The translations under genes and the position numbers were made by a program. A stretch of 64,000 nt of DNA from Anthoceros angustus (Eukaryota > Streptophyta > Anthocerotopsida > Anthocerotales > Anthocerotaceae), in the NCBI GenBank assembly GCA_010909165.1, contig MU008183.1, forward strand, positions 868,001 to 932,000, in the 5' to 3' direction. Shown here piece by piece: positions 47,385-59,824 of this stretch; position 1 is the stretch's first letter, and the number at the start of each line of letters is the position of its first letter. Under the pieces are notes generated by a model. It did no database searches. It was given only the letters and a program-made list of their open reading frames with translations, and was not told the DNA's origin.

Positions 47385-47880
47385 CTAGACTCCGAGTTTG
47401 GGCCTCACAACCATGGGATCGCTTATCAAGAAATCATTCTCCCCCACAAACTGGACCCCTCTCTCGGACACTGGGACATAGTTAGTAATCTCTGCAAGAG
47501 GACCTTCAACCAAAGCCACAGGTCGAGTGTCCACCCTTCTCCTCTTCTGAACAAACTCAGCTGCACGTCGAGCGTCCTTCTTGGATGAAAATCGCCTTGG
47601 CGGTTTGGGCAAGTCTTTTTTGGGAACTAAGTACGTTCCTTCACTGTGCACCAAGACACCATCAACTTTACCATCATCCTGCGGATGAGTTGCGATTATC
47701 TTGAACCCTGGTTGACACATTGTCTTGTATATGGCTTGGCCATAACTTGACCAGAGATCCCTGTTTCCTTCCCGGCCCAGCAGGCCCCGTGGGTTTTCTT
47801 TTAGGAGCCATCTGCAAAAACATAAAGATTAGAGTGATCCGAAAAGAGAAACAAAATGGAAGGTAAACGTGGAGGATCAA
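47385..47880 (-). CDS. Unrecognised basic protein (exon-like, one frameshift)
   Basis: The frame at 47811 downward opens MAPKRKPTGPAGPGRKQGSL, directly after a splice-acceptor-like TTTTTGCAG. After a frame change near 47720 it continues FKIIATHPQDDGKVDGVLVH, SEGTYLVPKKDLPKPPRRF, KKDARRAAEFVQKRRR and EITNYVPVSERGVQF to a stop at 47385. The product would be short, basic and Pro/Lys-rich. I do not recognise the family. It reads in the same direction as the tandem-repeat exons to its left and could be their upstream exon, or a transposon gene. Confidence 0.4.
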
Positions 47881-50092
47881 TGGGCCACAAACACTTAATA
47901 CTCACATGATGTTTGCCACTTCCAAATGGTAACCTGCTGGAATGTCTACCAGTTGATTATAAATCAAACTAAGAAAAGCAAAGGGCTGTGGGAAATGGGA
48001 CAAAAAACACTCCTTGACCCCATGCATTGTTTCATTCTTACATTCTCCCCGCTTCATGTTAGAAAGAACAGATACTTCCATTCTTAACAAACCACAAGCT
48101 TCCTGAAAAAAAAGAAAGGCCTCCCCGGCAAGTGAGAAAGAAATGAAGGCTTAAAAAAAGTACACTACCCCAGAACAAGAACTGAAGCTAAAAAGAAACA
48201 GCAAAACAGACAAATAACCTCTTCCCAGACCAAATGAATTGATCTAGGCCTTTAAAACTTGACCTTACAGCACCTGCGTCAAGAAACAAGAATAGTATCA
48301 TATCAGAAACAACTAATCAAACTGAAACAAGCAGATATTGCACTAAAAAACACATTAGCTGGGTCACTGCAAGGACAACTGACATAAAGTACCTTAGGGT
48401 TGGCGCTTTCAAAACACAACAGTGGGCCTGAAAAGAAATATGTTAGCAAATGATAACCAACACACTTCTTGCTTTAAACGATAAACAAACAATACACTAA
48501 AGTTTACAATATGCAATGAAACATACACTTCACTAAGTCACAATAAAACACACCTTAAGAAAACAAATGGAGCCTTGAAAGCGGTCAAAACAAATCGAGC
48601 GAGAAACAAAGGTCGGTTTTGAAACAATGCCTAACATATTTAGCCTGATAACAACAAAACGACAACACAAAAAAACACAAATGTCAGACAGAGTACAACA
48701 CAACTTACACTTGAAACGGACTAGCAAGTCGGTCAAAAATTTGTCACGTTCACCAGCATGTGATCTCGAAAGAATACGATACCACTCACACTACTGTCTG
48801 AGAAAACAAATTAACATCAGTTAGACGGCAAACTTCAACATGAAAACACTGAAAGGAAAACCTTTACTCTTATACTGAAACAACAACTAGAACTGAAACT
48901 GCACAACAACCAAACGAGTAGACCTTTAAAATTAGGCATCCGACTTCAACGGACACAAAACGACATCGTAGGTGACAAAAACACTTACAACAATCAAAAC
49001 CATGATAGAATGCCGATTACCAACCCAATCCATGTACGTGATTTGCGAGATAATTTGACCATGAGCGCCTAATATCCCTTAGAGACACATGTCGATTAAC
49101 AACATAGAAAACAACTAAGTCTTAAAAAGTAATCCGTGGCGGCGGTGAAAACAACGATCGACATAAGATTAAAGCACAAACACATAGACAAATGATTACC
49201 AAACTAGGAGCATTACAAAACACATCATTAGCGACGAGCAAAACAAAGGACCAAAACCATTCAACACAACGAAAAAGTGTGTTAAGAACCACGGGTAGAC
49301 AACCACAATACACAAAGCATCGCTAAGCACTTTCGGATGAAGGACAAAATGCTATTGAAATGTTCGACGGACTTTTTTCGCTTACAAAGCAAGTTGCAAA
49401 CAACAAATTATCTTTCAAAGCAACGACAACAAGGATAAGACATCCACAGTGATCGTGACGAGCCAAATAAACAAAGCGAGTGACCAAAACACAAGTGAAC
49501 CACGGACACACCGAGGTAAAGACAAGCGAGAAGCAAACACTTAACAAGTTGTTAGCCAACGAGAAATCGCAGAGCGGTCAAAGCGGAATGAGCTAAAATC
49601 ACAACAACAAAGTCAAGCGCGCTAAGCAGAATGATCGACTACCAAAAGACAAAGGCGGAGTAGAGACAAGAAACTAGGTGATCTATAGAAGAAGCGCTAG
49701 GCAGCGAACTGCGAGAAGCAAAACAACCTTGATCTAATTTCGCCTTGGCCTTGTGCGAACACCACGTCGGTTCGGACGCGTTTGAAACCAGAACACCATG
49801 GCTTTGACCACAAACCCTTGGCCTTGCGATGGAGCATTGAGCGAAAATACCAAGCATGGCCATCGAAGCAGGAAGAAAAGACCTCGGCCTTGAAAAACGT
49901 TGGAGGTCTTAACCTAAAGCAAAATGAACCTTGGCCTACGAAAGCAACACAAGGCCACTCCATCCAAACACGCGCAAAAGCCGAACGTGAGCGACCCACG
50001 CCTTAGAAGCGGCGGCAAGACCTGACCACAAGACGGATCAAAACTTGACGCCGGAGCGAGCACCTTAAACTTCAAAAGCCAACATGCTCCTT
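47881..50092. other. Long AT-rich stretch without recognised genes
   Basis: Rich in A and AC/CAAA words on the plus strand; short frames only. The last 450 bp (49640-50090) are more mixed, with repeated CCTTGGCCT-type words. No RNA gene or mobile element could be identified. Confidence 0.5.
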
Positions 50093-53000
50093 GTCGACTT
50101 TGTTGGTGGCGGTAGCGCACAATCCGATGTCGTTGTAGGAAGAAGTGGTTCCCAAGAGATGATAGGCTCCGTTTACGTTTGGTGATTCCTACCGCACTTG
50201 CGCTCGTTCGACCTCAACACACACTCTAACTACTAGCGTTCACTCGGGCCGGTATGGCCAAGCGTTTGAGACCCGTTCGCGTCCGTATCGTTCACATCCG
50301 TCACACTCCGGTCCTTTCCTCTCTCCCCTCACGCTACACTCCTCGGTCTTAGAAAAGGCGCGCGGGTTACGTCGGACCTCCTCCGTCGTTCAGCGGGCCT
50401 CTCGTCCGGCTCTGCCGCCCTCCGGAGTTCCTCCGGCTCCACGTTCGGTCCGTTCGGTCTTGGGCGCTCTCGGGCGAGCACGGGTCACCGATCACCCTTC
50501 CTGCACACACCACAACACGTTAGGGTCACGGGACCACGATCAATCTCCCGTGCACCTTTCGGTGACTCGGGACTCACGTTAGCAGAAGACACACAAAGGT
50601 GCAGAGCGGCATCAACACCAAGAAAGATGATTTATTGAGCGGCCTTAGCCCTCTTATACTACGCCGAAGGTCGGTGCCTTTATTACACCTCTATTACGAG
50701 GCGGGGCCGGCTCGGTGCCTAACCGCCTACCACCGCCTATTCACTATCTCGCCGTCGGTGGTGGGGTGGGATAGCCCCTGATTCCTTCTTGGCACGGCCC
50801 AAAGCGAGCCACAGCCGGTGGCGCACCCAATCGGATGATCCGCGAGGCGGACCCTTCCTCTTCAGGGTGCAGCCGGGCTGCGCCGGCGGCGACAGCGATC
50901 ACCAAGTCTTCCTCGTCCTCCTCTCTTCTCTCGGGCCCTGCGATGGGCCCTCAAGGGATCTGGGGTTGGTGGTGTGGCTCTCCCCACTCCCGAGTTTGGA
51001 CCTCGGGACCTGTCTCGACTCGGGTCCGGACCTCTAGGTCAGTCTTCCCTGGTCCGGTCTCCTGGCGGCCTTCTTTAGTCCGGTCCTCGGGGCCGGGCGG
51101 CCTCACAGGTCCTCTTGGACCCAACCCTTCACAGGGTCCGGACCTCGGGTCGGACTCGTCACTAAGTCTGGATCCCTAAGTCGGACTTCCTTGAGGCGGA
51201 CCTCGGGATCGGCCTTTTCCTCGAGTCAGGACAAAGTCCAGGACCTCGCTCTGGGCATGCCTCCTCGCTGGTCAGGGTTCATCCTTGAGCCCTCCCTTGG
51301 TTCCCGAATGCCCGGTTGCACCTTTCCCTTCCTCTCAAGATCCTCCCTCGTCCTTCCATGCGAGGGTCTTGAGTCTTACCTCGGTGTGGCGCCCTTCCTC
51401 CTCCGGTTCCTCCTGCTCTCCCCGCTGCTGCTGCCGTCGTCAAGCAGCGCTCCTAGGACTCCGCGGTTGTCTTGTCCCAGTCCTCCTCGCTCCTCCTTCC
51501 ATCCCTTGAGTCCACCTCTGCCTGGGGTGGCGCGGGACCTCCAGGCCTTGAGGAGCTCTGCGTGGTAGTAGCGGTCGGAATCGACTTCTTTGAATCGCCT
51601 CCTCCCATGAGCCGGGCACCGTACTCCCTCCTCAGGTGCTCGTGGCCAGGCGGATCGCCCACTTTCTTCTCTCCGTGAGCTTACGGTGAGGCGGACTCCC
51701 TTGAGGCCGTCAAGGCTGCCTCAGTTACCTCTTGCAACCTTCACTCGGCGTTCTCCTCCTCCGTCGTTGTTGACTCACTTGATTTGCCATGGGTGAGCTC
51801 CTTCTGGCCGGACGACGGTGTACCTTTTCCTCCAGTGCCTTCCTCCCCGTCTATTCTTTCCGGAGGTCCTCCACTTCCTTCTCGCGGGCGGTATCCCGTC
51901 AGGCTCACGGCCGCCACGTCCTGCTGCAACCTTGCGGCGTCGAACTCCTTGCAGCCTGTTCTCCTCCGTCTTCAAGAGCGGGAGGCGTTCCACCTCTCGC
52001 TCGAAGTCTTGGATTCTCTGTTGAGAACCCCTGCTGCTCCGTGCATCTTGGGTTGCAACTCCAAGGTGTCCTTGTTGTCCTCCGACTCCTGCCGCCCCTT
52101 CTACCTCCTGCGGTGAGGTCCCCAATCTCCCGGGTGCTGGCCTCCGCCTCCTCACTCGGCCGAGTACTTGCTCCACTTGCTCGGCCTTGATTGGCGGCTC
52201 TCTCGGCCGCCTCCTCCACCGGTTCGATCCGCCGATAGTGATCGCGATCGGCCGCCGTGGCCTCCGCCTCCTTGGCCACCTTCACTGAGCCTCTCGGCTT
52301 GGCTCTCGGTCCTCTGCCTCGCGAGATCCGCGCCCGTTCACTTGCGGGCGTCCTCGCTCTCTGCGCTCGCCCCTCACTGCGGAGGTCCTCCGCCCGCGCT
52401 TGGGCCTCCTTGGCACCGCCATTGTTCCTCGGTGAAGGAATTTAGTCCGGTCCTTGCGGATGGACGACCTCCCTCTCTCGCCTCCGGCGTTTTCCTTCCT
52501 CAATCTGCCGAGCTTGCCTTCCTTTTCGCCTCTGGGCTCCTCAGCGCTCACGGAGGAGCACCATGCGCCTCGGGTGGCTTCCACCTCCTGGGCCTTCTCG
52601 GCCATCCACGAGACCCCAGGCATACGTCCATGGCCAGTAGCGGACCCGTGTTTCCTCCACGGCTCTGAGGCTCCCACAAAGTCCGTGCGGGCGGCATCTC
52701 TCCGGTCGTCAGGACCTCCATACCAGATCCGAGCAAGTCGGTGGTTCTCGGACAATCGGGACCCTTAGGTCACAGTCTTGGCTCGGAGCTTCCCCTCCTT
52801 GGCCCTTTTGGCGCAGCTCCTTCTCCGCCCTTTTCCTCACAGGGCTCGGCGGAGGTGATGGAGTCAGGAGCACGCCTTGCCCCTTCACAGCCGGCGGCAG
52901 GCCGGCTGGATCTGGCTGCTGCCGGTGTCCTCCACTCACAGGCGTCCTTTACGCCCTCCTTCGCTTCCTCACTTCTTGCCACTCGTCGGCGGGGAAGAGT

Positions 53001-54480
53001 GCCGGTGCAGCGTTGGTAGCCGTGGTCTTGCGTCTCTTGGCTCTCTCACAGTGGGCTCCTCGGTAGGAGTGATGATGGCCAGTGGCGGGCTGGGGCACTT
53101 CTGTGGGTTGCAGTTGGGGCACGGAAGGAGGAGGCGGGTGCTTCCATACTTCCACAGGTGGTGAGGGGTCCGTTCGGTATGGTCAGAATCCTCGATCGTC
53201 CTCCTCCGAGTCCGTTTGGCGACGGCCTCCCTCTCGGCGCCCTTGCCTCCACTTGGCGGGCCTCGGTCCTTTCCGGGCGCTCGCTCAAGCTCTCCTTCCT
53301 TGAGGAGTTGAAATGCCCCCATACATGGATCGGTATGGGGCGGCCAGATGGCGAGGCTTCGGTCTGAGCTTGCGAGCCTTCACAGCTAAGCCGAAGATAA
53401 TCCTTCCCCGTCAGCCCTCTTCCCCCGGCTGCGTGCGGGAACACCAATAGATTATCACCAAGGTGATCCACCTTGGTGAGTAGGTTCGATGGACAATGAT
53501 CCGGGCCACACTCGGCCATCCCAGGTCGGATATCGACCGTTGGTGGTCGTTGCGTCGAGCCTTAACGCCACTGGTGGACCTATCTTCCCCTTCGCCTTGA
53601 GGGGCTCACTCCCCTCTTCCTCCTTGGGCGGTTGTAGGCGCCGGGACCTCAAGGTCCATCGCCTTGGGTCCTCCGGAGGTTCTTGGACCGCACCTCCTTG
53701 TTGAGCCGACATCTTCGCAAACTCCGGACGGTGACCTCAAATGTCGACCATCGGAACACATCCAAATGCCACTCCTGCACCAATTCTCCGCTTCCTGGGC
53801 AGGCCCAAAGTCCGGATAGCGGGTCACAATGTTGCGCTCCACAAGGTTCCATGGCTCCCAAACTTCCGGGCTTTTGGGTGCCATCGCCTTCTCCTCCTTG
53901 GTTCTGTGGCAGCTTGGGAGGCTGCACGTTGCGCCTTCTTGCCGCGCGTTCTTGCTCCGACCTCAGCGGTGAGCCGCGCGCGTCCGAGTGTCCCGAGATA
54001 CCGCGAGGCGGTGCGGGCGCGAGATCGCGAGTGTCTCGGGTGCGGACCTTCTTCCGCGACCACGCCCGGGAATGGGCGGGCGCCTCTTCCACAGTCCGTA
54101 GCGCGGTGCATGGCTTTCTGGCCCCTCTGCTGCGGCCTTACGCGCGTGCCTGCAGCCCCTCGTGCGCGGGCGTGAATACTGCTATAACGGCCTCTGGCAG
54201 GTTCGGTCTGACCTGCATGCCGTCCTCCACTCGAGTCGTCACGTGGCGTCGCCCGGTCAGTCTACGGTCCAACTTCTAAGTTACTTTCCTGGCGTACTTA
54301 TCACGCTGGTCACAGGTGGGTCGGACTTGCGTCGCACCGTAGGTCTAAATGCGTTCCTCACTCCGGTCGGAGTATACTCAGTCGTCCGAGTGCTAATCTT
54401 ATTTCCCGCCTCATTTTATCCTTCGCTCACAAAAAACAAAACCCTACCTAATTTCTAACCCCCGAAGTCCGTAGTCCACA
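50093..54480 (-). repeat. 3' LTR of large gypsy element
   Basis: On the minus strand it begins TGTGGACTACGG (plus 54480) next to a purine tract and ends at 50093 (TGTCGAC on plus). Length is about 4,388 bp. GC-rich for most of its length. It contains coding-like minus-strand sequence: MAPKSPEVWEPWNLVERNIV from 53884, then the region corresponding to the coiled coil of the 5' LTR (52755-51775), split by shifts. Confidence 0.85.
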
Positions 54481-54492
54481 TACTCCCTTCTC
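54481..54492 (-). other. Polypurine tract
   Basis: Plus-strand TACTCCCTTCTC reads GAGAAGGGAGTA on the minus strand and ends exactly where the LTR start TGTGG begins. The position agrees with the LTR boundary deduced from the primer-site end. Confidence 0.7.
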
Positions 54493-54535
54493 ACTGTTGG
54501 CGTCTCGCCAACACTAAGTACTTTTCACCATCCGT

Positions 54536-55470
54536 TCACCCGAGTGGGCGGCATTCACCATCGCGGTGAGCGGACCCATTGGGGTATACTGCGACTTGGT
54601 AAGGTCCATCGTAGGTGGAGTTTACAGGAAGTGCATATGTCGGTGTAAAGGAGGCGGATCTCCCTCCTTCACATACTCCCGATTCAAGGCGCCTATCATG
54701 CCCGCTTGCGTTGATTACATACCGATTGCATTGTATTGCGCCTCTTCCGGTCCTCCGTATCTTGTACAAACCCTAGCAACCGCTCCGGTTGGCTCTCTTC
54801 ATCCGTTAAGCGCCTTTCCATCATGACCGGTGTTGGCACCTCAAACTCGACCGGCATAGTGAGTGCCCATAGGTCGATAATACGGAGTTCGTTGCGTGGT
54901 TACCTTCTGCGTTACGAGCGCCCATAGCGATGGCGGCTTTGTATCGATCGTGCGCATAGTTAACCGTCTTATTGAGGATCGGCGAGATAAGTCCATTGGT
55001 CTTCCGTCGGTCCGTTGGCCTTGGATTGTAGGGGCGTTTCGATGTGTGATGCGAAATAGTCCGTCATTGCGTTATCACATCATTGAGGAAATGGGTTCCC
55101 CTATCGCTTACCAGCTGCAACGGACACCCATACCTTGTGATGATGTTTTCGTAGAGGAATTTGGCCACCGTGCTCATGAGTCCGTTCGTAGCGACCGCTT
55201 CAACCCACAGTGCGGTGGTCGTTGCCACCAAGATGTACCGCTTGTGTGCACAGTGGGTGGTATATGGGTCCAAGTCGATGCCCCATTTCTCAAAAGGCGC
55301 TAGTGCTAGTATGGGCACTAACGGCCATTGAGTTGTGGCGTCGGCTTCCGATCCGGTGACAAGCATCACACTTCTTCACAATTGGTGTGTTTCCCCATAC
55401 ATGGTGGGCCACGTACCCGACCTCAAGATTTTCTTGGTGGTGACTGTTGCATAATGTCCACCACCTAGTC
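54536..55470 (-). pseudogene. Gypsy integrase (core and C-terminus)
   Basis: The frame 55369-55064 encodes PFEKWGIDLDPYTT, KRYILVATTTALWVEAVATN, FLYENIITRYGCPLQLVSDR and GTHFLNDVI. This is the gypsy integrase core with the first Asp (WGID) and second Asp (SDRGTHF). Upstream TGSEADAT... is the region after the zinc-binding domain (C-x-x-C partly lost). Near 54590, DGPYQVAVYPNGS matches the G-P-Y-x-V...N-G-S stretch of the integrase C-terminus. Frames shift repeatedly between 54770 and 55060. Confidence 0.88.
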
Positions 55471-55839
55471 CTTATGCATCCCCTTTATTACCACCTCCGT
55501 TTCACTTTGTTGGAGGTACCTTCGTTCCACCTTAAAGATGCACCGTTACTGTAGGAAAGGCGTAGTGCACTGCCGATTCGATTCGTTGGTAGCTCCATCT
55601 CCCATAGGTACCGTTCCAACTCGCGTAAGAGGCCGCCCTGCGTCCGCTCCCCGCCACGTGGGTCCATGTCCACCGGCTTGGGTTTGTCGGTGCTCCTCTA
55701 CCTCCTCCTCTATCGCGCCACCAATTCCTCATCCAGGCGTCCTCTTGATCCTGCGGGCTCCGTCTTTAATCTGGATAAGAAGTGTGGTGTTGCCGTCCTT
55801 GCCTAGTCTCCACCTCAAATGTGAACTCCTGTAGCAGAA

Positions 55840-57010
55840 TCCACCTCGCAATTAGTCAGGACAAGTCACCTTGTGTTCACCAAATGGAGCAGTGATCAAC
55901 ATAGAACACAAACTCATTGGGCGGAAGGTAGTGTCGAATTTCTTAAGCGTATACCATACCCAATGCCTCGCTCCGTAGTAGTGTACCTCCGTTCCGCGTC
56001 GTGAGCTGTCTTCCGTAGTAGATTGGGTGATCCCTCCGTTTATCATCTTTTGTGAGCACTACCGATGGCGGTGACACATCCGTACATGGAATCGCTTCCC
56101 CGGTCCGGTCCTTTGAGTCTTTGGGGCGCGGTGGTGCGAGGTCTCTGAATGCCGCCTCCCTTTTGGCGTCGGTCCATTCCTCCTCCTTCTGAGTAGCTCA
56201 GTTGGCACAGGCCCTCTTTGCAAAATCTTGTAAACGCCTATAGTAACCTACCATGCCCAATCCCGTAACTCCTTCAAGTTCGTTGGTGGCTGCTGGATGA
56301 CTTTCACCTTGTCTTGGTCCACCTCTATCCCTCTTACCGACACTCGGTGCCCCAACAAGATTCCTCTCATCATGCAGTAGCACTTCTCGGGATGCGAGGC
56401 GTTGAGTCTCCTACATCGTTCCAAACACTTCCAAATGTCCACGTGTTTGTCCTCCTCTCGTGCACCACAGTCAGAACACCTCCATGAAGTCCCTCGGAAT
56501 TCCGGAAGACATTGGTCACCATCCGCATAAATGATCCGGGTGCTCTGTCATCCGGCACTCCGTTTGTAGGCAAGCGTCCCACTCCGTGGTGAATGTTGTC
56601 TTATCGGTCAGACTCCCTTAGGTGTGGTTGTAGCGAATGGCCGTCAAGAAGGAGTAGGTACTCGACGCCACCTTGTCGATATGTCGTCCACAAAGGGCAT
56701 GGGAAATGGTCCTTTTAGTGGCGGCGTTAAGCTTTCTCCGATCTGTGGGACCCGAATCTTCTGCTTCTTGACGACCACAATGGGCCACCCACTCCTTGTT
56801 CACGATTGGGAAGATGATGTCGCTTCCGGATACTTATCCGGGACTTCCTTGACCTTGGCGAGTGCTTGGGATTGATTTATCTTGCCTAATCAGGCACCGC
56901 TCACGGCAGATCTATCCGGTGTTCGCCTTTGTTTGGCCTTTCATATCCGTGACCTTGAAAGCAAACACCTGAATTCCCCAACAAGTGTGAGGTCTCGTTT
57001 AACCCTCGGC
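55840..57010 (-). pseudogene. Gypsy reverse transcriptase and RNase H remnants
   Basis: The RT start is recognisable near 56790 (NKEWVAHCGRQ, from the S-E-W-V-A-P-I-V-V-V motif). GHRVSVRGIEVDQDKVKVIQ with PPTNLKELRDW near 56270-56370 is the RT C-terminal G-x-x-V-S-x-x-G-I-x-x-D-x-x-K motif, followed by GYYRR. RNase H text follows near 55860-56040 (EVHYYGARH, LKKFDTTFRP, FGEHKVTCPD equivalents). The catalytic F-x-D-D box is not in a readable frame. Confidence 0.8.
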
Positions 57011-57479
57011 ATGCCCTTGCGAATTTGAGGAATTTCCACAGGCGAACCTCCACGTCTTCCACATCGTCGGGTTGGCCGTCTCTCTTTCTCTTCTTCTCGT
57101 CCAAGCCTCATCCTCCATCCGGGTTCATCTTCACGCATTCCCCACTCGAAAGAGCTGTGAGCAGGTTACTTCTCGATTTCTACCTCGTCCTCTGGACCCT
57201 CCTCTTGATTGCCTTCCCCGGCTCTTGTTCGCCGAGTCCACCCTAAAACAATCGATGACCTCCTCGTCCACCTCCTCCAAAGGCGTCCCTCCGGTAATCC
57301 ATCTCCTCCTCGACCACGTGATTTTGGGAAAGGGTAGTCCTCATTCGTATCCTCGCGTTCGTCCCCTTGTCTTGAGGTGTACCCTACGTGTGTGTGGTTC
57401 TCCAGATGTGTGTCCTTACTCCAGTGTCGCTACCGTCCTTCCCTCACCTTGGATCCCAGTCCCAGCTTGAAGTGTATTT

Positions 57480-57760
57480 CCTTCCGTCCAGTGTAGTTTT
57501 GTCGGCGAGGCCCGGCCCGCTAGCGGACCTCATACCCGGTCCGGGTGATGACAAAATCTAATGTATAGGGGCTCCGCTATGGTGGCTTGGACTCGGACAA
57601 CTCCCTATGGCGCTCGCGACATGTCCGCCATCACGAGGGTTTTGGTGGATGGCTCGAAGGTGGTGAACACCCGTCTTGCGGTGGCCTCGGTGATGAGGTT
57701 CACTCGACCCGTGTCTAGAGGCACGTTTTAATTACACCCGCAATTTCCACCTGCTGCTGG
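57480..57760 (-). pseudogene. Gypsy aspartic protease remnant
   Basis: Minus-strand translation around 57725-57610 gives LDTGRVNLITEATARRVFTT followed by FEPSTKTLVMADMSRA. D-T-G followed by V-N-L-I-T is the retropepsin active-site loop and corresponds to LDSGSGVNIMT of the gypsy element at 24.7 kb. Truncated by shifts on both sides. Confidence 0.78.
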
Positions 57761-57796
57761 CGAGTCCGTATGAGATCGACCTCCACGTTCTTGCCC

Positions 57797-59824
57797 TTAG
57801 GACCAAGGAGTTCCTCGTGGTTGCGTTTCCTGATGGCCTTGGGACTTCACAGCCGATACCGGGTTGTCTTTCTTTAACAAGCGCCTAAGGGACACCAAGT
57901 GTTGTTGGTCCATCATCAAGTCGGCCACCTTGAAAGGGCGGGTGGTTCTCTGTGCGTCCGTTCGCCTTGTCTCCTCCGCGTTTGGCTCTTGCGTGTGGTG
58001 GCGGACTACTGGGTCGTCGGAGTTCTTCTTGAAGCATCTCGGTCTTCGAACCACATCCGGTGGAAGCTGCGGGCGTTGTGGGTGAGTCGCTTCTCCGGAG
58101 ACTCCGGTGGCTTTGGGGGTTTCTTCTCTGGCGGCTGCCGGTTTAACTTCGTCCTCTTTGGCGGGTTCGGCTTCCTTCAGCGGTGTTCCGTCCTCCGTGT
58201 CAGTGGGACTATCCTCATTTTCTTCCTCTTGCTGTCTCCGTTCCTTCGCTCCTTTGACTCGGGTTGACACTTCCGGTACCTCGGTCCGCCTTCTTCTCCT
58301 TGGCGAACTTGCCCGTACCACCTCGTTCGAGCTCCCTCGGTGCCTCCTCCTCCGCCCAGGTCGTCTTCAATTTGTACAGTAGCCTTAGGGAGGGCGTGGT
58401 GGTCTTGGCTCCCCGGGGGTTGCGTGGCGTACCGTCCGAGGATTCGGACCGAGTCTGGCATCCCGCACCTTTACAATCTCCACACGGCGTTCAAAGTCTC
58501 CGTTGTATGCGGTGGGGTATGGACAGGCGTTGGAGTAGTGTCGGGGTTCCCAGTTCCAACGGACCACCGCCGCCAGAATTCTGGAGGGGCTCCCATGCGG
58601 TCTTGCGCCGGAGGTCGATGCAGACGGACCAGCTGTGGGGTACATCGTCACAGGATCGTGGTCCCGGTGCTTCTTGCACTTGGTATGCATCCTCCCTTTG
58701 TTCCTCGGACTCTTCCCGTAGTCGTACTCCACACGGTTCAGTGCGGAGGCGGTTGGCCTTGAATGCCCATGTTGGTGACGCACACCACAAATGAGTCGGA
58801 CCGTGGTGGCCGCCTTCGCGTTCTTTATCCTTCACGGTTGATCGTCAACTCCTCCACCTCTTCATTACCCGTTCTAGATCTTCCCTCGGCCCGCTACTTC
58901 CTTCAAAGGAGGCTGGGTCGGGGGACCTCCTCTGCATGCGGGCATCATGACCTCCTTCTTTTCCACCCTCTGACTACGGGCTTCTTCTTCTTTATTTTAG
59001 TGGGGTTCTTCTTCTTCCATGACCTCCTGATTCTTCTTGAGTCCTCTTCCTCTTCCTCCGTGACCTCGGTCTCATCATCCTCCTTCAGGGTTCTTCATCT
59101 TGATCAGGCCCGTTTCTTCTTTTCTTCTTTCCTCCTGGAGGAGTCCTCGGCCGTCGTTGGTGCATCGATTCTTCATAGTTCTCCGCCGCCCGGACCCTTG
59201 CTCACATCTTTCTGCGGCGTGCTTAGCCATTGGCTTGGATAAGCCCATGCGAACCAACGTCACTTTGCATGGTAGTGTGGTGGGTGCGGTCCGCGTAGAA
59301 CCGTTCGATGTCGATCCCAACTTCTCCGTCTTTCCTCGCTTGTTCTCGAGTTTGGACAAGCGTAGCCTTCTTGATCGATTCGCGGAATCTTTCTAAGAAG
59401 GCATCCTTCAATCTTGAAGGTTGCGGTGCGTTACGGTCGGTATTTCCTCGATACCAGCCTGTACCCGGGACCCCTTGGAGCAATTTGATGTGCATCCAAC
59501 CTTCTCCGTTGAAGTTTGCGACGAAATCCTCCACGAAGGTTTCGTCTCTCTCCTTCTTACCTCCAAAGAGAATCGCTTGCTTGGTCGGCGTTGCCATCGT
59601 CGCGATTAGGGTGAGAACCCCCCCCACCACGCTGACTTGCTTCGTCCTCCTCTCGATCAACAACTCCACCACACACTGTTGGTGTGTCCTCGCCTCGAGC
59701 TCGTCGTCTCTCACGTGCTGCGCTCGGGCGCTCGGCGATCTGGCGTCCGACTCTCTTAATTCTTCCTTAACTACCTCCGTCCTCACGCATCCGCTTACGG
59801 GCGATTTCATTCCCGGCGCCAAAA
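57797..59824 (-). pseudogene. Gypsy gag
   Basis: Begins just inside the primer site, about 59804 (MKSPVSGCVRTEVVKEELRE). The next part carries MATPTKQAILFGGKKERDET, FVEDFVANFNGEGW, LKDAFLERFRESIKKATL and VQTREQARKDGEVGIDIERF (to about 59290), typical gag capsid text. Around 58515-58560 NWEPRHYSNACP is a CCHC zinc-knuckle remnant (G-H-Y-S-x-x-C-P with the first Cys pair lost). The last part (58321-57797) is Glu/Lys/Pro-rich and contains FKVADLMMDQQHLVSLRRLL, related to the gypsy element at 24.5 kb. Confidence 0.8.
59811..59824 (-). other. Primer-binding site, tRNA-Asp type with internal loss
   Basis: Minus strand TTTTGGCGCCGGGA directly abuts the LTR end. Compared with the full TGGCGCCGTTGCCGGGG type seen at 15421, the GTTGCC part is missing, either a real deletion or a consensus error. 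Confidence 0.7.
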
